From the NCBI RefSeq assembly GCF_001053185.1, contig NZ_CSTD01000001.1:2125009-2189008 (forward strand): a DNA stretch of 64,000 bases, read 5' to 3'. Numbering within the stretch: the stretch's first letter is position 1; the number at the start of each line of letters is the position of its first letter. Positions 52,397 to 61,609 of the stretch are shown here, in pieces. A model generated the notes under the pieces. The model did no database searches and was not told the DNA's origin. It saw only the letters and a program-made list of their open reading frames with translations. This DNA comes from Mycobacterium bohemicum DSM 44277. Lineage in GTDB: Bacteria > Actinomycetota > Actinomycetes > Mycobacteriales > Mycobacteriaceae. The position numbers and the translations under genes were made by a program.

Positions 52397-53227
52397 ATGG
52401 CTCGTTCTCGACGTTCGGCACGACGCGCGGGGCGTCGGGCGGCTGATCGGCGGGCCATGGCGGCAAGCGTTTTCGGCCGCCTGGGCGGTCTTTCGGTGAC
52501 CATGCTCGCGATCATGACGCTGGTGTCGGCCTGCGCCGTGTCCGTCGGCGGCACCGCGCGGCCGGCGCCGGGTCTCCGACCACGACCGCTGGCGGGACCC
52601 TCCGTCGAGGCGGTGCTGCTGGACCGCACCGTGCTGTCACGAATCCTCAAGCAGCCCATGATTATTGATCACCGCTTCCCGCAGCGGTCCGGGGGACCGG
52701 AAGCGCTGCAGGCCGGCGCGTCGGCCACATCCCCGGAGTGCCTCGGCGTCGTCGGGATGCTGGACCGCACCGTCTATCGGTCCGGCCGCGTCCAAGGCGT
52801 CGCGGTCGAGGGATGGCGGCACGCGAGCATGTCCGCCGCGGTCACCGAGGTGAGGGAGGGCGTGGTCAGCCTGCCCACGGCCGCAGACGCCGACGCGCTG
52901 TTCGCGGAGTTCACCGGGCAGTGGCAGCACTGCGACGGCAAGACGCAGCCATTGTCCGACAGCGTGTTCCGGATCAACGCGACGATCGGTAAGGTCCACA
53001 TCGCCGGCCCCGTGCTGGATGCGACCGTCCGGTTCGCGCTGGCGTCATCCGCCGCGGATGGGCAGTTCGTCCCGGCCGTCCGGGTGATCGGCGTGAGCCG
53101 CAACTGCCTGGTCGAGGTCGAGGTCGACTTCTTCGGCATGTCGTCGCCGCAGGGGCGGATCGCGATCGACAACAGCGCGCAGGACATCGCGCACGCGATG
53201 ATGGACAGGATCAGCGCCCTGAACTGA
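52397..53227 (+). CDS. Second LppR-like lipoprotein (tandem paralogue)
   Basis: The 276-residue protein begins with an Arg-rich segment, then a hydrophobic stretch ending in a lipobox (LVSAC). It shares [68 protein letters not shown] and [12 protein letters not shown] with the preceding lipoprotein. The PknH-type sensor domain and paired Cys are conserved. The ATG follows AGGAG; a later ATG at 52457 would still keep the lipobox. It has its own palindromic promoter region, so it may be expressed separately from lepA-lppR. Confidence 0.88.
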   Translation: MARSRRSARRAGRRAADRRAMAASVFGRLGGLSVTMLAIMTLVSACAVSVGGTARPAPGLRPRPLAGPSVEAVLLDRTVLSRILKQPMIIDHRFPQRSGGPEALQAGASATSPECLGVVGMLDRTVYRSGRVQGVAVEGWRHASMSAAVTEVREGVVSLPTAADADALFAEFTGQWQHCDGKTQPLSDSVFRINATIGKVHIAGPVLDATVRFALASSAADGQFVPAVRVIGVSRNCLVEVEVDFFGMSSPQGRIAIDNSAQDIAHAMMDRISALN

Positions 53228-53243
53228 CGCCGCGCCGGTCCGG

Positions 53244-55289
53244 CTACATGGGCGCGTTGGCGGGTTGGAACATCCCCGAGCCGTCGGCTTCCTCCTCGGC
53301 GCGGATCACGTGCACCACCGCGTTGATCAGGGCCAGGTGGGTGAACGCCTGCGGGAAGTTGCCCAGCTGCCGGCCGGTTCGCGGCTCGATCTCCTCGGCG
53401 TAGAGGTGCAGGGGGCTGGCGTAGGACAACAGCCGCTCACAGAGCCGCTTGGCCCGCGCCACCTCGCCGATCTCGACCAGCGCCGACACCAGCCAGAAGG
53501 AGCAGATCGTGAAGGTGCCTTCCTCCCCGGACAACCCGTCGTCGGTTTCCTCGACGCGGTAGCGCAGCACCAGGCCGTCCTGGGTGAGCTCGTCGGCGAT
53601 TGCCAGCACCGTGTTGCGGACCCGCGGGTCGTCCGACGGCAGGAACCTCGTCAGCACCACCAGCAGCAGCGAGGCGTCCAGCGCGTCGCTGCCGTAGCGC
53701 TGCGTGAACACGCCCCGCGAGTCCACACCGCGGGTCAGGATGTCGGTCTTGATCTCCTCGGCGATGGCCCGCCACTGCTGGGCGTAACTCTTCTCGCCCT
53801 GCCGCTCGGCCAGCTTGGCCCCGCGGTCCAGCGCCACCCAGCACATCACCTTCGACGAGGTGAAGTGCTGCGGCTCGCCGCGGACCTCCCAGATGCCCCG
53901 GTCGGGCTCGCGCCAGTGCTTGATCGCCTCTTCCACCTGCTTCTTCAGCACGGGCCACAGGCTCTCCGGGATCTGCTCCCGCGACTTGCAGTGCAGGTAG
54001 AACGAGTCGAGGATCGAGCCCCAGATGTCGTGCTGGTCCTGGTTGTAGGCCCCGTTGCCGATCCGCACCGGGCGGGCGTAGTCGTAACCGGACAGGTGGT
54101 GCAGCTCCTCCTCGACCAGGCTGCGCTCGCCCCCGACGCCGTACATCACCTGCAGCGGGTGGCGTTCGTTGTTGTTCGCACCGGAGACGTCGGCGATGAA
54201 CGCAAAGAAGTCGTCGGCCTCGCGGTCCAGCCCCAGCGTGTACAGGCCCCACAGCGCGAACGTGGAGTCGCGGACCCACGCGTAGCGGTAGTCCCAGTTG
54301 CGTTCCCCCCGGGGGGTCTCCGGCAGCGACGTGGTCGCGGCCGCCAGCAGTGCGCCGGTGGGCGAGTACGTCAGCCCCTTCAGCGTCAGCGCGCTGCGCT
54401 GCAGGTAGGCCCGCCACGGGTGGTCGGGGAAGTTGCCGATGTTGATCCACTGCCGCCAGCACTCGGTGGTCTGCCACATCTTGTCGGCGGCCTCTTCGTA
54501 GGTCTGCGGCGCCGGGTGCTTGGTCCAGCTAAGCGCGACGAACACGTCGTCGCCCTCTTTCATCCGCGTGCGCGCCCGCGCCTCGCGGCCCTCGAGCCCG
54601 ATCCGCAGGTTGGTGGTCAGGCGCAGCGTCGGGTGCGCGTCGGGGTTCTTGGAGGCCCGGGCGATGGCCTCGCCGTAGGCGTTCGCCGAGTATTCCCACG
54701 TGGACCCGACCCGGTGGTAGTCGAAGGCCGGCTCGCAGCTCATCATCAGCTCGACGGTGCCGCTGACGCAGCGCACCGTGCGCAGCAGGATGTGCTCGGC
54801 GTCCCAGTCCATCGGGGTGCGGCGATGGGTCCGTGACCGGCGCTCGACGTCGTGCCACGGCCCCATCACCAGCGCGTCGCGCACGATCAGCCAGCCGGTG
54901 TGGGTCTGCCAGGTGGTTTCCATGATGAGGCTGCCGGGCAGGTAGCGGCGGGCGGAGGGGACGGAGACGCCGTAGGGCCCGAGGCGGAAGTGGCCGGCGC
55001 TGCGGTCGAGGATCGAGCCGAACACGCTGGGGGAGTCGGGGCGGGGGACGCACATCCATTCCACCGAGCCGGCCGGTGAGATCAGGCAGGTGGTCTCCCA
55101 GTCGGACAGGAACGCGTAGTCCGCGATGGGCGGGAAGGGGTTGCGCAACGATCCGGTGGACGCGAAGGGCGCCGGGGCGCTGAAGTCGATGGGTGCCAGG
55201 ACCGCCTCGGGAACCTCGGAAGCCGTTATCGACGATTCCTCGGTTGCGCCGTTGGCGGGTTGGTCGGCTTGTTCGGCGTGCAGCACCAT
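53244..55289 (-). CDS. GH15 trehalase
   Basis: The 681-residue cytosolic enzyme belongs to glycoside hydrolase family 15, whose mycobacterial members hydrolyse trehalose to glucose. Marks are [34 protein letters not shown] at the N-terminal beta domain, the (alpha/alpha)6 barrel motif [20 protein letters not shown] and [34 protein letters not shown] and [15 protein letters not shown] lie near the end. It is somewhat longer than Rv2402 because of a Ser/Ala/Pro-rich start. A glucoamylase activity is a less likely alternative. Trehalose turnover may bear on the trehalose-lipid locus in this window, but they are not linked as an operon. Confidence 0.88.
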   Translation of the reverse strand: MVLHAEQADQPANGATEESSITASEVPEAVLAPIDFSAPAPFASTGSLRNPFPPIADYAFLSDWETTCLISPAGSVEWMCVPRPDSPSVFGSILDRSAGHFRLGPYGVSVPSARRYLPGSLIMETTWQTHTGWLIVRDALVMGPWHDVERRSRTHRRTPMDWDAEHILLRTVRCVSGTVELMMSCEPAFDYHRVGSTWEYSANAYGEAIARASKNPDAHPTLRLTTNLRIGLEGREARARTRMKEGDDVFVALSWTKHPAPQTYEEAADKMWQTTECWRQWINIGNFPDHPWRAYLQRSALTLKGLTYSPTGALLAAATTSLPETPRGERNWDYRYAWVRDSTFALWGLYTLGLDREADDFFAFIADVSGANNNERHPLQVMYGVGGERSLVEEELHHLSGYDYARPVRIGNGAYNQDQHDIWGSILDSFYLHCKSREQIPESLWPVLKKQVEEAIKHWREPDRGIWEVRGEPQHFTSSKVMCWVALDRGAKLAERQGEKSYAQQWRAIAEEIKTDILTRGVDSRGVFTQRYGSDALDASLLLVVLTRFLPSDDPRVRNTVLAIADELTQDGLVLRYRVEETDDGLSGEEGTFTICSFWLVSALVEIGEVARAKRLCERLLSYASPLHLYAEEIEPRTGRQLGNFPQAFTHLALINAVVHVIRAEEEADGSGMFQPANAPM

Positions 55290-55415
55290 CCCGACATCAT
55301 CGACTGTCGACCTGCCCCTCGTCCATGCTTTCGCCCGGCGGCGCGCCGTGTGGCGACCGCCGGCGCGGCGGAGTCGGGCTTCGGAGCGCCCCCAACGGGC
55401 AACGGGTGTCGCGGG

Positions 55416-56666
55416 TCACCCGGGGCGTCTGGCATACCCGGGCGCGTGCTCGGGAAGCGGGCCGATGGCGACCAGGTAGCCGGCGAATCGGCGCAGTGCC
55501 GGCGTGCGGGCCACCAGCCGCACCGCCGATGGCGCGCTTGGCAGCTCGCTTCCGGTGATCGTGGCCGCGATCACGTTGGCGTGGATCGTGCGTTGCACGG
55601 CCTGCAGGAGCACCGTCGGAAGCCAGCGGCGTATCTGCACCCTGGCCAGCTGCCGGGTGGACACCCGGCCCGAGCGCAAGGGGCCCGCGAGTATGCGGGC
55701 GGCGGCCACCGCGTCGGCGACCGCCAGATTGATGCCGACGCCGGCGACGGGCGACATCGCGTGCGCCGCGTCGCCGATGAACAGCACCCCGTCGGAATAC
55801 CAGCGGCGCAGCCGATTGAGTTGCACGTCAAGCAGTTTCACGTCGTCGAACGAGGCGAGCTGGTCGACGCGATCGCCGAGCCACGGGACCATACCGGTCA
55901 GCGCCCGGTGCAGCGCCCCGATCCCTTCGGTCCGCAGCCGGGCGTCGGAGCCCTTGGGGATGATGTAAGCGATCTGGTAGTAGTCGCCGCGGTCGATCGT
56001 GATGATCGCGTGCCCGGCGCGCAGCACCCCGGCCAGCCCGGTGGGGTCGTCGGGCCGGCGGGGCAACCGGAACCACCAGACGTCCATCGGGGCGCCGAAG
56101 CTGCGAAGCCGCAGGCGCGTTGTGGAAATGAGGGCCGAGCGCACCGTCGACGAGCGGCCGTCGCAGGCCACCGTCAACGCGGCCCGCATCCGCTTGGTCT
56201 CGCCCGTCTCGTCGCGGTAGGTGACCCCGGCGACGCGGTCGCCTTCCCGAATCACCCCGACGACCTCGGTGCTGCGCATGAGCCGGAATGTCGGCTCGGC
56301 CTTGGCGGCGTCGGCCAGCATCTCGAGGAAGTCCCACTGTGGGACCAGGGCGATGTGCTGGTGGTTTCCCGGGAGGCGACTCAGGTCGACGCCCACCGGC
56401 GCGTCCTGTATCTGCATGCGGATCGTGCTGATCAGGCGGTGCGGGAGATCGGCGAAGCGGGCTCCGAGGCCCAGCTCGTCGAGCAGCCGCAGCGTGCTGG
56501 CGTGCACGGTGTCGCCGCGGAAGTCACGCAGGAAGTCGGCGTGCTTTTCCATCACCGTGACTTTTACCCCGGCGCGGGCGAGCAGCAGGCCGAGCATGAC
56601 TCCGGCCGGTCCGCCGCCGACGATCAGGCATGTGGTCGCCTCAGGTGCGGAACTGCCCGGGGACAT
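55416..56666 (-). CDS. FAD-dependent aromatic monooxygenase-like oxidoreductase
   Basis: The 416-residue group A flavoprotein monooxygenase has the N-terminal dinucleotide motif CLIVGGGPAGVMLGLLLARAG, the DG motif VACDGRSSTVRSAL and the FAD ribityl motif VLFIGDAAHAMSPVAGVGINLAVADA. The ATG at 56666 is preceded by AGGATC; the upstream extension to 56795 has no family similarity. It lacks the thioredoxin-like C-terminal domain of phenol hydroxylases. The substrate is unknown. Confidence 0.87.
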   Translation of the reverse strand: MSPGSSAPEATTCLIVGGGPAGVMLGLLLARAGVKVTVMEKHADFLRDFRGDTVHASTLRLLDELGLGARFADLPHRLISTIRMQIQDAPVGVDLSRLPGNHQHIALVPQWDFLEMLADAAKAEPTFRLMRSTEVVGVIREGDRVAGVTYRDETGETKRMRAALTVACDGRSSTVRSALISTTRLRLRSFGAPMDVWWFRLPRRPDDPTGLAGVLRAGHAIITIDRGDYYQIAYIIPKGSDARLRTEGIGALHRALTGMVPWLGDRVDQLASFDDVKLLDVQLNRLRRWYSDGVLFIGDAAHAMSPVAGVGINLAVADAVAAARILAGPLRSGRVSTRQLARVQIRRWLPTVLLQAVQRTIHANVIAATITGSELPSAPSAVRLVARTPALRRFAGYLVAIGPLPEHAPGYARRPG

Positions 56667-56721
56667 GGGCTGATCCTGGCACAATTTGTTTCGCGCGCCG
56701 GTGCGAATAGGCTCAATCGCA

Positions 56722-56916
56722 ATGGACGGGCTGCTGAACTGGTGGGACGGCAACGAGCTGTGGCTCTCCGGGCTCGCCTTCATCCTGCAGGCCATGGTCG
56801 TGATGCCCGTGGTGCTGGGGGTGGCCTACGTCGCGGCGGTGGTATTGGACCGCTTGCTGGGCAAGAGCATCGCCTTGATGCGCCGCGTCCGCCACGCCGA
56901 CGGGACGCCCGGGTAA
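56722..56916 (+). CDS. Small membrane protein
   Basis: The 64-residue protein has a Trp-rich N-terminus (MDGLLNWWDGNELWLSG), one long hydrophobic helix (about residues 16-45) and a basic C-terminal tail (RRVRHADG). TAGGCT at 56708-56713, eight bases before the ATG, suggests a leaderless message. A similar-sized gene (Rv2401A) occupies the matching place in M. tuberculosis, by recollection. Function unknown. Confidence 0.75.
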   Translation: MDGLLNWWDGNELWLSGLAFILQAMVVMPVVLGVAYVAAVVLDRLLGKSIALMRRVRHADGTPG

Positions 56917-56920
56917 CGCG

Positions 56921-56998
56921 ATGCCCCGATCACACGTGACGCTGGTTCTCGTCACGCTCGTGGTGTTGGTGATCGTCACGTGGTGGCTAACGCACTAG
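56921..56998 (+). CDS. Possible 25-residue membrane micropeptide
   Basis: An ATG four bases after the preceding stop opens 25 codons encoding a basic start (MPRSH), about 17 hydrophobic residues and a WWLTH end. The pattern fits a single-pass micropeptide coupled to the upstream membrane gene. No RBS stands out. It could be a chance frame; conservation would decide. Confidence 0.45.
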   Translation: MPRSHVTLVLVTLVVLVIVTWWLTH

Positions 56999-57000
56999 CG

Positions 57001-57096
57001 CGCTTGCGATCGCCGCTGGGCTCAATGGCGGCGACCCGTCCCCCGCAAGCGGGAGGTGCCCCCAGCGCCCGGCTGCGCCGCGCTTGCGATCGCCGC
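57001..57096. repeat. Direct repeat and hairpin upstream of the cys leader
   Basis: CGCTTGCGATCGCCGC occurs at 57001-57016 and again at 57081-57096. Between them is a perfect hairpin (CCCGC-AA-GCGGG, 57042-57053). The unit contains GCGATCGC. It lies just upstream of the leaderless promoter of the sulfate transport operon. It may be a dispersed mycobacterial intergenic element; that cannot be tested here. Confidence 0.7.
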
Positions 57097-57110
57097 GGGC
57101 CGTCGACTCC

Positions 57111-57119
57111 TGTTACGCT
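57111..57119 (+). promoter_or_regulatory. Extended -10 promoter of the leaderless cysteine leader ORF
   Basis: TGTTACGCT combines a TGn extension with a TACGCT -10 hexamer (57114-57119). Seven bases separate it from the ATG at 57127, placing the transcription start on the A of the start codon. Confidence 0.75.
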
Positions 57120-57126
57120 TCGCCCC

Positions 57127-57183
57127 ATGCGCGTGGCATCCGGGTACCTGGATTGCGGTGTCGTCGTGCACTGTTGTCGCTGA
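57127..57183 (+). CDS. Leaderless cysteine-rich leader peptide before the sulfate transport operon
   Basis: The 18-residue peptide MRVASGYLDCGVVVHCCR has Cys at 10, 16 and 17, the last two as adjacent TGT codons just before the end. Its start coincides with the predicted transcription start, so it needs no RBS. Polycysteine leaderless short ORFs act as cysteine-responsive attenuators of sulfur genes in mycobacteria: ribosomes stall when Cys-tRNA is scarce and downstream expression rises. Here the downstream genes are subI-cysT-cysW-cysA, 110 bases further on. Confidence 0.8.
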   Translation: MRVASGYLDCGVVVHCCR

Positions 57184-57243
57184 CTTCCGAACCCGTGCGC
57201 GGTCTGGTAGCGAGTCGGTCGATTCTCGTCACGTTCTCAGTGC

Positions 57244-57286
57244 CCTTCCGCAGCAACGGGACCGACGTCCGTCCCGCACTGGAAGG
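57244..57286 (+). promoter_or_regulatory. Stem-loop that can sequester the subI ribosome-binding site
   Basis: CCTTCC (57244-57249) can pair with the subI Shine-Dalgarno GGAAGG (57281-57286). The loop contains a strong inner stem, CGGGAC (57257-57262) with GTCCCG (57271-57276). Formed RNA would hide the RBS. It lies between the leader peptide stop and the subI ATG, where an attenuator should be. Confidence 0.55.
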
Positions 57287-57292
57287 CCCCTC

Positions 57293-58336
57293 ATGCACAA
57301 CGACATCGCCGGCGCACCGCGGCGATCCGTCCGGTACGCCGGCGCCCTGGCGTTGGTCACCGGTGTCGTCGCCGCCTGCCAGGGCGGGCCCAGCGACGTC
57401 GTCGGCGGCGGCGGACCGGCCAACGCGCGCACCAGCATCACGCTCGTCGCCTACTCGGTCCCAGAACCGGGCTGGAGCAAGATCATTCCTGCTTTCAACG
57501 CGTCCGACGAAGGCAAGAGCGTGCAGGTGATCACCTCCTATGGCGCCTCCGGCGACCAGTCGCGCGGCGTCGTCGACGGCAAGCCCGCCGACGTCGTGAA
57601 CTTTTCCGTCGAGCCCGACATCACCCGACTGGTCAAGGCCGGGAAGGTGTCGAAAGACTGGAACACCGACGCCACCAAGGGAATCCCGTTCGGGTCCGTG
57701 GTGACCTTCGTGGTGCGCAAGGGCAACCCGAAGAACATCAAGGACTGGGACGACCTGCTGCGGCCCGGCGTCGAGGTCATCACGCCGAGCCCCCTGAGTT
57801 CCGGCTCGGCGAAATGGAACCTGCTCGCCCCGTACGCGGTCAAGAGCCAGGGCGGCAGCAACGGCCAGGCCGGGGTGGACTTCATCGGGAAGCTGGTGCG
57901 CGAGCACGTCAAGCTGCGGCCCGGTTCGGGACGGGAGGCCACCGACGTTTTCGTCCAGGGCAGCGGGGACGTCCTGATCAGTTACGAGAACGAGGCCATC
58001 GCCACCGAACGCGCCGGCAAGCCGGTCCAACACGTCAACCCGCCGGAGACCTTCAAGATCGAGAACCCGGTGGCCGTGGTGACCACCAGCCCGCACCTGC
58101 AGGCCGCCGTCGCATTCAAGAACTTCCAGTACACCGCCGCGGCGCAAAACGTCTGGGCGCAGGCCGGTTTCCGGCCGGTCGATCCGGCCGTGGCCGCCGA
58201 CTTCCGCGGCCAGTTCCCGGCGCCGGTGAAGCTGTGGACGATCGCCGACCTGGGCGGCTGGGCGACCGTGGACCCGCAGCTCTTCGACAAGAGCACAGGC
58301 AGCATCACCAAGATCTACACGCAGGCCACCGGATGA
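57293..58336 (+). CDS. subI: Sulfate-binding lipoprotein of the sulfate ABC importer
   Basis: The 347-residue periplasmic-binding lipoprotein has a signal ending in the lipobox VVAAC. The SBP fold (ITLVAYSVPEPGWSKIIPAF; SYGASGDQSRGVVDGKPADVVNFSVEPD; ITPSPLSSGSAKWNLLAPYA; DVLISYENEA) matches bacterial sulfate/thiosulfate-binding proteins. The ATG at 57293 follows GGAAGG. It overlaps cysT by four bases. The transporter supplies sulfate for APS reduction by cysH at the window end. Confidence 0.95.
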   Translation: MHNDIAGAPRRSVRYAGALALVTGVVAACQGGPSDVVGGGGPANARTSITLVAYSVPEPGWSKIIPAFNASDEGKSVQVITSYGASGDQSRGVVDGKPADVVNFSVEPDITRLVKAGKVSKDWNTDATKGIPFGSVVTFVVRKGNPKNIKDWDDLLRPGVEVITPSPLSSGSAKWNLLAPYAVKSQGGSNGQAGVDFIGKLVREHVKLRPGSGREATDVFVQGSGDVLISYENEAIATERAGKPVQHVNPPETFKIENPVAVVTTSPHLQAAVAFKNFQYTAAAQNVWAQAGFRPVDPAVAADFRGQFPAPVKLWTIADLGGWATVDPQLFDKSTGSITKIYTQATG

Positions 58337-59196
58337 CCACCGCAATAACCCCCGACCCCCAAGCGGTCCGGCCCGAGCTCCGGCGGGCCGCCCCGCCTCG
58401 GCGCGGGCGGCCCACCACGTCACTTCGGCTCGGTGCGGCGACGCTGTGGCTTTCGGTGATCGTGCTGCTGCCCCTGGCCGCCATCGCCTGGCAGGCCGCG
58501 GGCGGCGGCTGGCACGCCTTCTGGCTGGCGGTCACCTCGAACGCCGCGATCGAGTCGTTCCGGGTGACGCTGACCATCTCCGCCGGCGTCACGATCGTCA
58601 ACGTCGGTTTCGGTCTGGTCGTCGCGTGGGTGTTGGTGCGCGACGACTTCGTCGGGAAACGAATCGTCGACGCCATCATCGACCTGCCGTTCGCGTTGCC
58701 CACCATCGTCGCCAGCCTGGTGATGCTGGCGCTCTACGGCAACAACAGTCCGGTGGGCCTTCATCTGCAGCACACGGCATGGGGCGTGGCCGTCGCACTG
58801 GCCTTCGTCACGCTCCCGTTCGTGGTGCGCGCGGTCCAACCGGTGCTGCTCGAAATCGACCGGGAAGTCGAGGAAGCGGCGGCGTCACTGGGCGCCAGCG
58901 CGTCCAAGGTCTTCACCTCCGTCGTTCTGCCGTCGCTGTTGCCCTCGTTGCTGTCCGGTGCGGGGCTCGCGTTTTCGCGAGCCATCGGCGAGTTCGGCTC
59001 GGTGGTGCTGATCGGCGGTGCGGTGCCGGGCAAGACCGAGGTGTCGTCGCAGTGGATAAGGACCCTGATCGAAAACGACGACCGCACGGGTGCCGCCGCG
59101 ATCTCCGTTGTACTGCTGGCGATTTCGTTCGTGGTGCTGTTCGTCCTGCGAATCGTCGGAGGACGGGCCGCCAAGCGTCAGGAGCTGGCCGCATGA
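58333..59196 (+). CDS. cysT: Sulfate ABC transporter permease
   Basis: The 287-residue inner-membrane permease has six or so hydrophobic segments and the EAA loop EVEEAAASLGASASKVFTSVVLPSL, which contacts the ATPase. DLPFALPTIVASLVML and RAIGEFGSVVLIGG are CysT/CysU hallmarks. The ATG overlaps the subI stop (ATGA) and its own stop overlaps cysW, so the four proteins are translationally coupled. Confidence 0.95.
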   Translation: MTTAITPDPQAVRPELRRAAPPRRGRPTTSLRLGAATLWLSVIVLLPLAAIAWQAAGGGWHAFWLAVTSNAAIESFRVTLTISAGVTIVNVGFGLVVAWVLVRDDFVGKRIVDAIIDLPFALPTIVASLVMLALYGNNSPVGLHLQHTAWGVAVALAFVTLPFVVRAVQPVLLEIDREVEEAAASLGASASKVFTSVVLPSLLPSLLSGAGLAFSRAIGEFGSVVLIGGAVPGKTEVSSQWIRTLIENDDRTGAAAISVVLLAISFVVLFVLRIVGGRAAKRQELAA

Positions 59197-60005
59197 CGTC
59201 GTCGCCACGCGTTCGCTACCTGCTCCGCATCGTCGCGCTCGGCTACGTGTTCGTGTTGCTCGTGGTTCCCGTGACGCTGATCCTATGGCGGGCCCTGCGA
59301 CCAGGGCTGGGCCAGTTCGTCGATTGGATCAGCACGCCGGCGGCCATATCGGCGCTGAACCTCACGTTGCTGGTCGTCGCGATCGTGGTGCCGCTCAACG
59401 TCATCTTCGGCATCCCGACCGCGCTGGTGTTGGCGCGCAACCGGTTCCGGGGCAAGGGCGTCCTGCAGGCGATCATCGACCTGCCGTTCGCGGTGTCTCC
59501 CGTGATCGTGGGCGTGGCGTTGATCCTGCTGTGGGGGTCGGCCGGTGCGTTGGGGTTCGTCGAAAAGGACTTCGGCCTCAAGATCATCTTCGGGCTGCCC
59601 GGCATCGTGCTGGCGAGCATCTTCGTGACCCTGCCGTTCGTGGTCCGCGAGGTCGAGCCGGTGCTGCACGAACTGGGTATGGACCAGGAGGAGGCGGCGG
59701 CGACGCTGGGTTCCGGCTGGTGGCAGACGTTTTGGCGGATCACGCTGCCGTCCATCCGTTGGGGGCTGACCTACGGCATCGTGCTCACCATCGCGCGCAC
59801 CCTGGGTGAATTCGGTGCGGTGATCATGGTGTCGTCCAACCTGCCCGGGAAGTCGCAGACGCTGACACTGCTCGTCGCCGACCGCTACAACCGCGGGGCC
59901 GAATACGGCGCCTACGCCCTATCCACGCTGCTGATGGGTGTCGCCGTGCTGGTCCTGATCTTCCAAGTGGCTCTGGACGCCCGCCGCGCCCGAGCGGCCC
60001 GATAG
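59193..60005 (+). CDS. cysW: Sulfate ABC transporter permease
   Basis: The 270-residue second permease of the importer has the EAA loop [24 protein letters not shown] and the CysW-type [20 protein letters not shown] and [26 protein letters not shown]. Membrane segments lie near 12-32, 54-78, 90-112, 130-155 and 240-262. The start overlaps the cysT stop. Confidence 0.95.
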   Translation: MTSSPRVRYLLRIVALGYVFVLLVVPVTLILWRALRPGLGQFVDWISTPAAISALNLTLLVVAIVVPLNVIFGIPTALVLARNRFRGKGVLQAIIDLPFAVSPVIVGVALILLWGSAGALGFVEKDFGLKIIFGLPGIVLASIFVTLPFVVREVEPVLHELGMDQEEAAATLGSGWWQTFWRITLPSIRWGLTYGIVLTIARTLGEFGAVIMVSSNLPGKSQTLTLLVADRYNRGAEYGAYALSTLLMGVAVLVLIFQVALDARRARAAR

Positions 60006-60028
60006 CCCCCCGACAAGGAGAATCCCGC

Positions 60029-61108
60029 ATGACCGACAACGGAACCGGGCCCGCCGACCCCGCGATCGTGGTGCGAGACGCCTACAAGCACTATGGCGAT
60101 TTCGTGGCGCTCGATCACGTGGATTTCGTGGTGCCGACGGGTTCGCTCACCGCGCTGCTGGGGCCGAGCGGGTCGGGCAAGTCGACGTTGTTGCGGGCGA
60201 TCGCCGGTTTGGACCAGCCGGACAGCGGCACGGTCACCATCAACGGTGAGGACGTCACGCGGGTGCCGCCCCAGCGGCGCGGCATCGGGTTCGTGTTCCA
60301 GCATTACGCGGCCTTCAAGCATCTGACCGTCCGCGACAATGTGGCGTACGGCTTGAAGATCCGCAAGCGCCCCAAGGCCGAGATCAAGGCCAAGGTGGAC
60401 GACCTGCTCGAGGTGGTGGGGCTGAGCGGGTTTCAGACCCGGTACCCCAATCAGCTTTCCGGTGGCCAGCGCCAGCGCATGGCGCTGGCGCGCGCGCTTG
60501 CGGTGGATCCGCAGGTCTTATTGCTCGACGAGCCCTTTGGCGCCCTGGACGCCAAAGTGCGTGAGGATTTGCGGGCGTGGCTGCGCCGCCTGCACGACGA
60601 GGTTCACGTCACCACCGTGCTGGTCACCCACGATCAGGCCGAGGCGCTGGACGTGGCCGACCGGATCGCGGTGCTCAACAAGGGCCGCATCGAGCAGGTC
60701 GGTTCGCCGGCAGAGGTTTACGATTCCCCGACCAACGCGTTCGTGATGTCGTTTCTCGGTGCGGTGTCCTCGCTGAACGGCGCCTTGGTGCGCCCGCACG
60801 ACATCCGGGTCGGCCGCAACCCGGACATGGCGATCGCCGGCGGTGATGGCACCGCGGAGTCCATCGGGGTGGTGCGCGCCACGGTCGATCGCGTGGTGGC
60901 CCTAGGCTTTGAGGTGCGGGTGGAATTGACCAGCGCGGCAACCAAAGGCGCGTTCACCGCGCAGATCACCCGCGGCGACGCGGAGGCGCTGGCCCTTCGT
61001 GAGGGGGACACCGTCTACGTGCGGGCCACCCGGGTGCCACCGATCAGCGCCGCGCTCACCGGATCCGGCGGCGCCGCCGCCGACCAGACAACGCTTACCC
61101 CGGCCTGA
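60029..61108 (+). CDS. cysA: Sulfate ABC transporter ATP-binding protein
   Basis: The 359-residue ATPase has Walker [10 protein letters not shown] near residue 47, Q-loop [12 protein letters not shown], signature [16 protein letters not shown], Walker [12 protein letters not shown] and the switch His in [15 protein letters not shown]-terminal TOBE/regulatory region from about 235 follows ([22 protein letters not shown]). It drives uptake through CysT/CysW. The ATG follows AAGGAGAATCCCGC. It is the last gene of the operon. Confidence 0.96.
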   Translation: MTDNGTGPADPAIVVRDAYKHYGDFVALDHVDFVVPTGSLTALLGPSGSGKSTLLRAIAGLDQPDSGTVTINGEDVTRVPPQRRGIGFVFQHYAAFKHLTVRDNVAYGLKIRKRPKAEIKAKVDDLLEVVGLSGFQTRYPNQLSGGQRQRMALARALAVDPQVLLLDEPFGALDAKVREDLRAWLRRLHDEVHVTTVLVTHDQAEALDVADRIAVLNKGRIEQVGSPAEVYDSPTNAFVMSFLGAVSSLNGALVRPHDIRVGRNPDMAIAGGDGTAESIGVVRATVDRVVALGFEVRVELTSAATKGAFTAQITRGDAEALALREGDTVYVRATRVPPISAALTGSGGAAADQTTLTPA

Positions 61109-61149
61109 GGAAAATCGCTTCGTTGTCGCGATTCAACTTGCCATCTTTC

Positions 61150-61167
61150 CTTACAAACTAGTAAGTT
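61150..61167. promoter_or_regulatory. Candidate TetR operator overlapping a leaderless -10 box
   Basis: CTTACAAACTAGTAAG (61150-61165) has five-base arms CTTAC/GTAAG around AAACTA. TAAGTT (61162-61167) is a good -10 hexamer ending seven bases before the ATG at 61175. A repressor on the palindrome would block this promoter, and the second gene of the operon is a TetR regulator, so autoregulation is likely. Confidence 0.65.
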
Positions 61168-61174
61168 AGAAATC

Positions 61175-61609
61175 ATGATGTCGATATCCGGCGCCGCGAT
61201 CGCCGAACCCGCCGCGGTACGAGAATTCTGTCAACGCTGGGCGCAGGCGTGGAACGACCATGACGGCGACGCCGTCGCCGCGTTGTGCGCCGAGGATCTG
61301 GTGTACGACGAGCCGGCGCTCGGCGACACGGTTCACGGCCGCGACGCGATCCGGGACTTCGTGGTGAACATGGACGCGGACTTCCCCGACCATCGATTCT
61401 TCCTGGAAGGTCTCTACGCCGACGTGGCCCGCCCCGCGGTGCTGGTCGCCTGGAGGTTCAGTGGCACGCACGCGGCGACCGGTCGGAGGCTCGAATTTCA
61501 CGGCGACGACCGCCTGGAGTTGGGCGAGGACGGGCTGATCGGCGCCTATCGCTGCCTGTACGACAACGACCTGGTGCTGCGCCAGCTGGGGAAAAAGCGT
61601 CCACGGTGA
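61175..61609 (+). CDS. NTF2-like (SnoaL-type) protein
   Basis: The 144-residue protein of the NTF2-like cone fold reads FCQRWAQAWNDHDGDAVAALCAEDLVYDEPALGDTVHGRDAIRDFV at the N-terminus and FHGDDRLELGEDGLIGAYRCLYDN near the end, as in SnoaL-like polyketide cyclases and ester cyclases. The first of two successive ATGs fits a leaderless start (see the -10 at 61162). It overlaps the TetR gene as GTGA. Enzymatic role unknown. Confidence 0.85.
   Translation: MMSISGAAIAEPAAVREFCQRWAQAWNDHDGDAVAALCAEDLVYDEPALGDTVHGRDAIRDFVVNMDADFPDHRFFLEGLYADVARPAVLVAWRFSGTHAATGRRLEFHGDDRLELGEDGLIGAYRCLYDNDLVLRQLGKKRPR

Noticed and set aside
61113..61133. Rho-independent terminator after cysA
   Set aside because: A six-base stem with a nine-base loop but no T-run; stability is marginal.
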